Source of the DNA: a virus
Virus record (IMG/VR): IMGVR_UViG_3300033150_001768
Location: 1 to 32,610 of that record
Direction: 5' to 3' (one strand)
DNA length: 32,610 nt
The notes below the pieces were generated by a model that ran no database searches, was not told the DNA's origin, and worked only from the letters and a program-made list of their open reading frames with translations. The position numbers were made by a program, and so were the translations under genes. Below, one piece after another: positions 26,554 through 32,604 of this stretch. Positions within the stretch are counted from its first letter, which is position 1; each line of letters starts with the position of its first letter.

Positions 26554-26737
26554 TCTCAATCTCCTTATTAATTTTTTTTATTTCAGTCTTTTTACATAAT
26601 ATTTTATTTCCATTACCAACTATTATCATATAATCTTCATTTAATATATTTACTATTTTACCTTTAAATTCCAATCCATCAAAAATACTTCCAATGTAAT
26701 CCAACCTAACAATGACTTCATCACCTATCCTTAACAT
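26546..26737 (-). CDS. Small SH3/KOW-like beta protein
   Basis: A 63-residue protein: MLRIGDEVIVRLDYIGSIFDGLEFKGKIVNILNEDYMIIVGNG. The alternation of short strands with the opening GDEVIV resembles SH3-like or KOW-like barrels that bind nucleic acid or protein. AAAGGAG precedes the ATG, and the gene abuts the stop of its upstream neighbour. The function is unknown. Confidence 0.6.
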   Translation of the reverse strand: MLRIGDEVIVRLDYIGSIFDGLEFKGKIVNILNEDYMIIVGNGNKILCKKTEIKKINKEIENE

Positions 26738-27025
26738 TCAATTCTCCTTTTCTGTAAAAATATTTACTCTCATTAAATTCAAAAAAGAATCTATAATTAT
26801 CACCACTCTAACCCAATCATCTTCATTCCTAACCACCCGACAGTCCGGATCATTAAAAAGAAAAATAGGCAAGTCTTTCATATTATACAAAAACCTCCTC
26901 AACTCTAACAAATCCTCCGCACTCACCCCACTTTCCTTTATTAACCTTTTCACATCATTAAACAACTTTACCAAACCTTCATCTTTAGATAAAAGCCTAA
27001 CAAATAACTCTTCCCCTCTTCTCAT
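26738..27025 (-). CDS. Hypothetical protein between Mre11 and Rad50 C-half
   Basis: A 95-residue, mostly helical protein I do not recognise (begins MRRGEELFVRLLSKDEGLVKLFNDVKRL). It overlaps the Mre11 stop by 4 bp with a strong GAGGAGG site. Being embedded between Mre11 and the Rad50 C-half, it may be an accessory of that complex; this is inference from position. Confidence 0.6.
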   Translation of the reverse strand: MRRGEELFVRLLSKDEGLVKLFNDVKRLIKESGVSAEDLLELRRFLYNMKDLPIFLFNDPDCRVVRNEDDWVRVVIIIDSFLNLMRVNIFTEKEN

Positions 27026-27834
27026 ATTTTTTCCTCCTCCATTATTCTCAGTAAATATTCTTCCAAATCTTTATCCTCGTTTTTTTCCAAAAACTCTTTC
27101 AAATAATAAGGAAAATTCACTAAAAGATTTCTCTTCCCCCTATTCTTTATTATATTGCTTAACTGTAAAAAAATCTTATTTTTTATTTCGCCTTTCATAT
27201 CCTCTTCATCCCCTACCTCTATATATTCAAAAAAATTAGGCACATATATTCTTTCGTACTCATCAGTTTCCAAATTCAAATAGAACGCTGAAGGCTTGTA
27301 TTTAAGTTTTAAAAGATCTGCTGTCTGAACAGAAATACAACCCAAATTCACCACTTTCTGTTTTCCCTGTAGTTTTTCCCAGCCCACATGATTATCGCCA
27401 AAAATAACCCACTTCTCGTTAATCTCCGACAACAAATTTTCCATATTCATACGCGGATCCACAAAAACATGAGCAAACAATATTTTCCCAGATTTCCGAA
27501 CGTCTTTAAACTCACCTCCGAAATTCCCCGCCTTTCCTATTTCCCAAAGAAAACCCAAAGCCCCTCCACCCGCTTCAGCCAAATTGTAAGGAATCCCTAT
27601 TAAAGACTTGTCTATGTTTTTCTCGGAGTGATAAAGTAAATCGTGATTCCCTGCTATGAAATAAGTTTTAACTCTATTTTCAATCCAAAATCTATTAACC
27701 ACATCTAAAAATAAATACAACACAGAGGAATGATCCTGGGATCGATGAAATATATCTCCAAGAATCCCGACATCAGCTCCTCTCTTCACCGCCTCTCCAT
27801 ATAACCATTCCAAAGTTTTTTTCTGCCCCTCCAT
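27022..27834 (-). CDS. Mre11/SbcD-like nuclease lacking metal motif I
   Basis: A calcineurin-fold nuclease of the Mre11/SbcD family, partner of Rad50. Metal motifs visible are GDIFH, GNHD, a histidine in ILFAHVFVDP, and IFGDNH. The family's first motif, DxH near residue 10, is absent. The frame is open only to a GTG at 27873, which gives a strand-like SVLFFS followed by GGG instead of the DxH. A stop lies within array 2 just above. GGAGGAGG then precedes ATG 27834, the probable start. Either start leaves the protein without motif I, so nuclease activity is doubtful. Confidence 0.8.
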   Translation of the reverse strand: MEGQKKTLEWLYGEAVKRGADVGILGDIFHRSQDHSSVLYLFLDVVNRFWIENRVKTYFIAGNHDLLYHSEKNIDKSLIGIPYNLAEAGGGALGFLWEIGKAGNFGGEFKDVRKSGKILFAHVFVDPRMNMENLLSEINEKWVIFGDNHVGWEKLQGKQKVVNLGCISVQTADLLKLKYKPSAFYLNLETDEYERIYVPNFFEYIEVGDEEDMKGEIKNKIFLQLSNIIKNRGKRNLLVNFPYYLKEFLEKNEDKDLEEYLLRIMEEEKI

Positions 27835-27861
27835 CCATTCCTGTCCTCCTCCACTAAAAAA

Positions 27862-28015
27862 TAAAACGCTCACTCTAAGTGGTTTTCTCTCTGTCTATGG
27901 CTCGCTCTAGTGAAATGGATTTCTCTCACCGTGTGGCTCGCTCTTATATTATGGTTTTCTCCGAGAGAATGGCTCGCTCATTTATTATGGTTTCCTCTTA
28001 TTAGATGGCCAAGTT
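27862..28015 (-). repeat. TIGR-like array 2 (orphan array between Rad50-N and Mre11)
   Basis: Four 36-bp units with exact periodicity. On the minus strand a 10-bp edge repeat (GAGCGAGCCA) alternates with a 10-bp loop repeat (GAGAAATCCA or GAGAAAACCA), separated by 8-nt variable segments. Edge copies start (plus coordinates) at 27862, 27898, 27934, 27970 and 28006; the two outermost are degenerate. Loop copies start at 27880, 27916, 27952 and 27988. All eight spacers differ. The units contain in-frame stops, so this is not a peptide repeat. The repeats match array 1 beside the Tas-like gene, so that protein could process or use both. The array forms the 3' end of the Rad50-N gene. Confidence 0.85.
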
Positions 28016-29064
28016 TGTCCGCAGAGAGGACAAATGTCTGGTAAAGCCTCTTTGTCCTCCGATATTCTTTTTTCTAAATCTTCGATTCTCTTCTTTCCAT
28101 TAATCCACTCATTTAGCAAAGATTCCACCTCAACAACCTCTTCCCGTAATCCTCCCGCCTCCTTTTCCATCTTACTTATTTCTTCAATCCCTTTTCTCAT
28201 CCCCACAACATCATTTAATTTTTTCCTTTTCAATTCCAATCTCTCCGCCTCATCCAAAAGCCCTCCCACCTCTTCGACTTCAACTTCCAAATCCCGCACC
28301 TTTTTCTCCAATTTCTCCAATTCGGAAAAATCGCCCTTAAGTTCCTCCAAAATCCTTAACCTCTCCAACGCTCTTTCCATCCGTTCTATCTCACTCAGTA
28401 AAGATTCCACCTCAACAACCTCTTCCCATTTCGCCTTAATCCGATAATCCAACTTTTCACAGCTCTCCAACTTTCCCTTAATCTCTTCCACCCATCCTAA
28501 ACTCTTCAATCGGCTCTTCAAATCACTTTTCTCTTTCTCAATCTCACCCAACTTCATCTTCACCTCTCTCTTATCCCTGGACATCCGACTGTACAGTCGA
28601 TCTATCTTATCCAGTCCCATCAGCTTATTCAAATAGCGGGTGGCCTCCCCCGAACTCCAAGACAACAGAAAAGAGGAATCAAATTGCCTCTGAAAATTAA
28701 TCTCATTCAAATTCAAAATCCTCTTCACGCTTTCCGGAACATCCCTTCCCACTGCTTTCAATTTCTCTCCATTCACCACATAATAATTCTCTTTATCAGT
28801 CCGAACCCTCACCACCTCATCTTCATCTTTTCGTATTTTCACTTTCACTGGCTTAATAATTCGGCCCTTATTGTCTCGATTGTAATTCCCTACCATAGAC
28901 AAACCTGACGGCCGATTGTACAAAACCCAACTGATAGCCCTCAATACAGAAGTTTTCCCCACATTCGATCCTCCTACAAAAACATTAATTCTCGGAGAAA
29001 ACTCTATGAAAGTGTTCCGATGTGATTGAAAATTAACCAGTCTTATGCTTTTTAACATTCCCAT
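27985..29064 (-). CDS. Rad50/SbcC N-terminal half ending at the zinc hook
   Basis: A 359-residue protein equal to the N-terminal half of Rad50/SbcC. The Walker A is GGSNVGKTS (31-39), and INFQRQFDSSFLLSWSSGEA provides the Q-loop region. A long coiled coil follows, ending in the zinc-hook motif CPLCG (345-349). The gene stops ten residues later, inside array 2, whose first loop repeat encodes the last residues. The C-terminal half is encoded separately at 25698-26315. The start overlaps the initiator gene and has GAGGAGG upstream. Confidence 0.88.
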   Translation of the reverse strand: MGMLKSIRLVNFQSHRNTFIEFSPRINVFVGGSNVGKTSVLRAISWVLYNRPSGLSMVGNYNRDNKGRIIKPVKVKIRKDEDEVVRVRTDKENYYVVNGEKLKAVGRDVPESVKRILNLNEINFQRQFDSSFLLSWSSGEATRYLNKLMGLDKIDRLYSRMSRDKREVKMKLGEIEKEKSDLKSRLKSLGWVEEIKGKLESCEKLDYRIKAKWEEVVEVESLLSEIERMERALERLRILEELKGDFSELEKLEKKVRDLEVEVEEVGGLLDEAERLELKRKKLNDVVGMRKGIEEISKMEKEAGGLREEVVEVESLLNEWINGKKRIEDLEKRISEDKEALPDICPLCGQTWPSNKRKP

Positions 29065-30422
29065 TCATCCTCCTCATTTTTTTCTTCTTCTCGCTCATTG
29101 GTATGAAAAGTTTTATTCATCCGCGCCTTGTCTTCATCGGGGAAAAGGTCATAGCCGAAAGTTTGTTTTATGTGATCATTAAACCGATGCCAGGTGGTCG
29201 TATAAACTCCTAATTGACTTACACTTAGATCCCTCCACTCTTTCAAGTACTCAACATAATACCCGAAATAAGTTCTCCAATTTCGAAAATAAGAATCGAA
29301 ACCGCTTTCATTGAAATTTTGCCAATAAAGGGTTTCCTTGTTTTCCTTCCACCATTTGTAGAGGCTATACATTTTTTTCCAATAAATCAGCTCATTAAAA
29401 CCTGGCCTATAAAATTCTTCAATAGGTTTCCGATCCTCTGCGGGAATAGATTCCTTGATTTTCCTTATAATGATTTGGCCTGAACTCTCCGGTTTTTTAT
29501 TTAAACAAAACATAAACCACGATTTTTTATTATAGCCATCATATAACCAAAGAGAGAAATCCCGCGTCAATATGTTTTTATTGGATGGTTGATAATTCTC
29601 ATCCCACATTTTAACATATCTTTCCACAGCCTTTTTCAATAAACTTTTAAGCCCCTTCTCGCTGTATTTTTTACCAAATATATTCCTCTTCAATTTCCAT
29701 TTTTTAATCCATTCCTCATCCAACTCTGGATTGAATTCCCCGTTTAGCATCCCTATCAATATATTTATTATTCTATCAAATTTCTTAGTAGACTGGCCAG
29801 CTCCAGGTATCCTGTTTTTAAAGCCCCCCAACTTTATCATTTCTACAGCAATTTTTTTAGCAACTTTTTTAAGGGAATTTGTTGTGTTAATTTTTTTATT
29901 GGATTTCCTAAAAGAGAGGGAATCCTCGAATTCTTTGAATTCGAGTATATCTTCTTTAGAAGATATTTTTCTATTAGTAATATTATTATTACTTTGGTTA
30001 GTTAAGTTTTTTAACTTTGGGAAGTTAAATTTTTTAACTAACAGAACCAAAAAATCCGGCCTCAACCGATAATGAACCACAGGAAATCCTCCCACCTTCT
30101 TCACCTTAGTTTCCAGCACTCCCATCTCTTTTAGTTGTTTTGCGGAGGACATTACCTGGTATTTAGACAGGTTTATCTCCTTTTTCCAGTCCTCGTAGGT
30201 CTTGAATATCCAACCGTCTTTCGTCTTATCTGTCCAATACAACAGCTGGCTTAACAACAACGCAGTATTTATCCTTCCGTCGCAGTAATCTATGAACAAT
30301 CGGGGGATTACTAAAAGGTTGGCCTGGCCAGAGAGCTGTGTTATCATGTGTAGGACTTGTCGTTGGCTTAGGTGGTGATTAACATTTTCTTTCGTATTCG
30401 AGTTTTCTTTTTCTTTGTTCAT
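29052..30422 (-). CDS. Replication initiator (winged-helix replisome organiser)
   Basis: A 456-residue protein. Residues 30-125 form a winged helix like those of phage replication initiators and DnaD-type organisers: NLLVIPRLFIDYCDGRINTALLLSQLLYW, YEDWKKEINLSKYQVMSSAKQLKEMGVLETK, GGFPVVHYRL. A low-complexity linker (about 135-175) coincides with a cluster of DNA inverted repeats. The C-terminal part is rich in aromatic residues and not recognised; it may bind the helicase. It is the first protein gene after the tRNA, at the head of the replication module. GAGAGG lies upstream of the ATG. Confidence 0.72.
   Translation of the reverse strand: MNKEKENSNTKENVNHHLSQRQVLHMITQLSGQANLLVIPRLFIDYCDGRINTALLLSQLLYWTDKTKDGWIFKTYEDWKKEINLSKYQVMSSAKQLKEMGVLETKVKKVGGFPVVHYRLRPDFLVLLVKKFNFPKLKNLTNQSNNNITNRKISSKEDILEFKEFEDSLSFRKSNKKINTTNSLKKVAKKIAVEMIKLGGFKNRIPGAGQSTKKFDRIINILIGMLNGEFNPELDEEWIKKWKLKRNIFGKKYSEKGLKSLLKKAVERYVKMWDENYQPSNKNILTRDFSLWLYDGYNKKSWFMFCLNKKPESSGQIIIRKIKESIPAEDRKPIEEFYRPGFNELIYWKKMYSLYKWWKENKETLYWQNFNESGFDSYFRNWRTYFGYYVEYLKEWRDLSVSQLGVYTTTWHRFNDHIKQTFGYDLFPDEDKARMNKTFHTNEREEEKNEEDEWEC
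29926..30043. other. Candidate replication origin inside the initiator gene
   Basis: A 118-bp AT-rich stretch holding four consecutive inverted repeats: 29926-29946 (CTCGAATTC-TTT-GAATTCGAG), 29948-29967 (ATATCTTC-TTTA-GAAGATAT), 29977-29994 (AGTAATA and TATTACT arms), and 29998-30043 (GTTAGTTAA and TTAACTAAC arms). The last contains two near-identical direct copies of AGTTAARTTTTTTAACT (30001-30017 and 30024-30040), each itself a hairpin. It encodes the variable linker of the initiator. Iterons inside the initiator gene are the arrangement known from lambda O and other phage origins. Confidence 0.55.
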
Positions 30423-30543
30423 ATTATCGGGAAAACCTCTCTATTTTTATATAATATAATATAAAAATTACTTAACTTTTTTCATAAAAAGAAATTTTAA
30501 TTTTGTTGTTCCTTTTTTTCGGTTCTTTACGTAAAAACTCATT

Positions 30544-30627
30544 GGGGCAGGGCAGGATTCGAACCTGCACAGCACGGCTTGTCGAACCATGTGCCCGACG
30601 CGTCTATCCAATTCCGCCACCTGCCCC
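30544..30627 (-). tRNA. Leucine-type tRNA with apparent CAU anticodon
   Basis: An 84-nt cloverleaf. A perfect 7-bp acceptor stem (GGGGCAG/CTGCCCC) is followed by A73. The D-arm GCGGAATTGGATAGACGC is the bacterial leucine form. The T-arm is GCAGG-TTCGAAT-CCTGC, and a long variable region has a 3-bp stem. This body is class II tRNA-Leu. The anticodon arm TCGGG-CACATGG-TTCGA has two G-U pairs and puts CAU at positions 34-36, with A instead of the universal U at 33. CCA is not encoded. It may be a functional odd tRNA or a decaying gene. Confidence 0.8.
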
Positions 30628-30677
30628 GTGCGGTAAATAATAATGTTCTGCACAATTATTTATTTATAGCGTTTATT

Positions 30678-30905
30678 TGTTTCGCTCGGCTATGATGGTT
30701 TTCCCAAACTCCTTGGCTCGCTCTCCCAACTTGGATTTCTCTTGGTTTTTGGCTCGCTCTCCCAACTTGGATTTTTCTTGGTTTTTGGCTCGCTCGGAAA
30801 GTGTTGGTTTCTCTTAACGTGTGGCTCGCTCTTCATTTTTGGATTTCTCTTTTTAGACATGGCTTGCTCATGGGCGATGGATTTCTCTTTCCTCCTGGCT
30901 CGCTT
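30678..30905 (-). repeat. TIGR-like array 1 (tandem interspaced guide array)
   Basis: Six 36-bp-class units plus a closing repeat. On the minus strand, edge repeats GAGCGAGCCA alternate with loop repeats GAGAAATCCA, separated by 8-nt variable segments (occasionally 9 or 10). Edge copies start (plus coordinates) at 30678 (degenerate), 30714, 30750, 30786, 30822, 30860 and 30896; loop copies at 30696, 30732, 30768, 30805, 30840 and 30878. Units 30714-30749 and 30750-30785 carry identical spacer pairs, a recent duplication. The array begins at the stop codon of the Tas-like gene, as expected for a co-transcribed guide array. A 36-nt unit with two spacers matches the described tigRNA layout. Confidence 0.88.
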
Positions 30906-31611
30906 ACATACCATGTCTCTTTCCCAGGTATTCCTCCGAATACGGCTTTCTCACTGGCAATCCTTCCAACGTCCTCCACGCCACGTACAGATCCTTAAGA
31001 AACATTTTTACCATATATCGATTAGCTGCATTGTGTTGATGAAAAGCCTTGGGATTTTTGGGATCGCTTGGGTTCTTGCTGGGTGTGCCCCAGTCTTTTG
31101 AATGCAACCTGTTTTTCATATTATCGTAATATTCGCGATAAGGAGAATTACTCATCAGGAACGAATGCCCCAGGACTCCCAGAAGCTTAGATTTAAGAAA
31201 TTGATTGTACGGGCATTTTTTTCCTTTCGTCTTCTTGTCTTTGCCTGGAGCTAGTCCGCTGAAACTCCACAGTTTGCTTACGGTGTCAGCTTTATGGATA
31301 TCAAACTCACTAATAATCACTGCCGCCATAGTCTCTCCACACCCCTTCACATGTTTTAAAAAGTTTTCCCACAGCGGATGTTTGCGTATTTCTTTGGCAA
31401 TTTTGCGGGAAATCTCTTCTTCCATCGCCAGCACGTCTTCTCTGCGATTTAATATCTCTACTAAAAACGCAGGGTCACGCTCTGGAGCTCCTTTTTTTAC
31501 CTTTCCGTTTTTCTTAATTCCCAATCTGTTGTCGAGGGATATGCGTTCGCGTTGGTAATCGTAGTATATTCGTGTTAGTGTTTTGATAGAGTTTCTTGTT
31601 TTTTCATCCAT
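30904..31611 (-). CDS. Tas-like Nop-domain protein (IS110 C-terminal-related), no nuclease domain
   Basis: A 235-residue protein related to the C-terminal domain of IS110-family transposases and to Nop5/Nop-domain RNA-binding proteins. Residues 47-80 form a coiled coil. Residues 84-165 contain HVKGCGETMAAVIISEFDIHKADTVSKLWSFSGLAPGK and FLKSKLLGVLGHSFLMSNSPYREYY, matching the helix-hairpin-helix and GLAP region of that fold. The N-terminal DEDD domain of IS110 is absent, and the serine-bearing segment after GLxP is replaced by KDKKTKGKKCPYN. No HNH or RuvC domain is fused. It ends on array 1, so it is probably the guide-RNA-binding effector, of the nuclease-free Tas type. Confidence 0.8.
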   Translation of the reverse strand: MDEKTRNSIKTLTRIYYDYQRERISLDNRLGIKKNGKVKKGAPERDPAFLVEILNRREDVLAMEEEISRKIAKEIRKHPLWENFLKHVKGCGETMAAVIISEFDIHKADTVSKLWSFSGLAPGKDKKTKGKKCPYNQFLKSKLLGVLGHSFLMSNSPYREYYDNMKNRLHSKDWGTPSKNPSDPKNPKAFHQHNAANRYMVKMFLKDLYVAWRTLEGLPVRKPYSEEYLGKRHGM

Positions 31612-32281
31612 CGTTCTCCTCCAAAATCTCTCCCAGCCTGTTATACAGCTTTCGGAGTAATTTCATTGTCTTTTCGTTTAATTCCAAAACATCAGCATTC
31701 AATGCATTCAACAACATCCGGGCATACATCTCCGGGAGGCATCCGTTCGCTGTTCTTGCGTAGTGCTCCTGTTTTTTGTTGAGTGTTTTCCCTGCCAGCC
31801 TCCGAGCTCCATAAGGAAGAGGGATGCTTTGTCCATCTGAAGTTTTAGCAATTCTTTCCTCAATAAACTCATTCATTCTCTTCACATCCATTCCCAACGC
31901 TTCCGCTATGGTCTCTGCTGGAATACCCATATCCATAGCTTTAATAAGGAAATGAGCGCGGTCTTTTTGATTCATTTTTAGCCCGTGTTTACAATTTAAT
32001 CTACCCGCCTCGAGAAACATTTCTGCGTCGCTCTTATAAGATCGAGCCTCAGCATCGATTTCTCCACTCGCTCCCATAACATCCCATACAGCACGAGCTC
32101 GATGAAATCCGTCTACAATGCGGTTGTCTTTCTCATTGATGATTATGGGTGGAAGAGAAATCCCCGCACGAATAGCATCACGAAGATGATTCAAGTTAGT
32201 ACTGTCCAGCGAGTCCACTTTATACCTCGGATAAATGTCAAAGTCAAATACAAGCTCAGATACTTTGACTCTTTTCAACAT
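31604..32281 (-). CDS. ParB-domain protein coupled to the Tas-like gene
   Basis: A 225-residue protein with a ParB/sulfiredoxin-type N-terminal domain: KVSELVFDFDIYPRY, LPPIIINEKDNRIVDGFHRARA (the GxHRxxA motif at residues 58-64). A helical DNA-binding part with a helix-turn-helix follows (IPAETIAEALGMDVKRMNEFI). Such domains bind CTP in ParB or act as nucleases or sensors in other proteins. It overlaps the Tas-like gene by 8 bp, so the two are coupled. It could control the locus, segregate DNA, or be part of the effector. AAAGGAGAGG precedes the start. Confidence 0.8.
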   Translation of the reverse strand: MLKRVKVSELVFDFDIYPRYKVDSLDSTNLNHLRDAIRAGISLPPIIINEKDNRIVDGFHRARAVWDVMGASGEIDAEARSYKSDAEMFLEAGRLNCKHGLKMNQKDRAHFLIKAMDMGIPAETIAEALGMDVKRMNEFIEERIAKTSDGQSIPLPYGARRLAGKTLNKKQEHYARTANGCLPEMYARMLLNALNADVLELNEKTMKLLRKLYNRLGEILEENDG

Positions 32282-32316
32282 TTTCCTCTCCTTTCAATTA
32301 ATCTTTTAAAATAACC

Positions 32317-32356
32317 GGAGTCCTTTCCTTTCCGAAAAGGAAAAAGAAAGGACCCC
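32317..32356 (-). other. Strong intergenic hairpin upstream of the ParB-Tas operon
   Basis: A long imperfect stem: GTCCTTTC (32320-32327) pairs with GAAAGGAC (32346-32353), extended outward by GG/CC past one mismatch, with an inner CCTTT/AAAGG hairpin. It fills the 86-bp gap between the preceding gene and the ParB gene. On the minus strand it is followed by TCCGGTTATTTT, a poor U-tract, so it may be a weak terminator, an RNA processing site or an operator. Confidence 0.5.
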
Positions 32357-32367
32357 TTTACCCCTCC

Positions 32368-32604
32368 TTATCTCCTTTCTCTTTTCATAGCCTCTCGCCA
32401 CACGAAATCACTGAACTTCCTCTCACATTCCACGCGATATCCCGATTTCATCACCCTGCGGTCGTGGGTCATGAGACGCGTGAACACATTATACAGGTAC
32501 CAAAGAGTAAACTGCTTCTTGATGGATATTTCTTTTTCTGACGACACCTTTTTCAAGTCATCATCAAAATCCAGATACCCCTCCTCTCTCATCCTCTCGA
32601 ACAT
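32368..32604 (-). CDS. Hypothetical protein, possibly cut by the window edge
   Basis: A 78-residue basic, helical frame (begins MFERMREEGYLDFDDDLKKV, ends VWREAMKRERR) that I do not recognise. The frame stays open to the window edge, so the real start may lie outside. It ends just before the strong hairpin that precedes the ParB gene. Confidence 0.5.
   Translation of the reverse strand: MFERMREEGYLDFDDDLKKVSSEKEISIKKQFTLWYLYNVFTRLMTHDRRVMKSGYRVECERKFSDFVWREAMKRERR

Noticed and set aside
30468-30653. 61-codon minus-strand frame containing GQVAELDRRVGHMVRQ and CRFESCPAP
   Set aside because: It is a shadow of the tRNA gene; VAEL...CRFESCPA is the usual translation of a tRNA D-arm and T-arm.
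30661-30668. TATAAATA, the T4-type late promoter motif, on the minus strand
   Set aside because: In DNA this AT-rich several copies are expected by chance, and no late gene follows it.
30678-30905. CRISPR array
   Set aside because: Two alternating 10-bp repeats with 8-nt spacers do not fit CRISPR dimensions, and no cas gene is present.
30690-30914. 74-codon minus-strand frame with repeated SEPKTKRNPSWE-like peptides
   Set aside because: It is array 1 read as protein. The same repeats fall in different frames within it and are broken by stops in array 2, and there is no convincing ribosome binding site.
30904-31611. Active IS110-family insertion sequence
   Set aside because: The DEDD domain and the catalytic serine segment are absent, and no element ends were found; the neighbour is a guide-like array instead.
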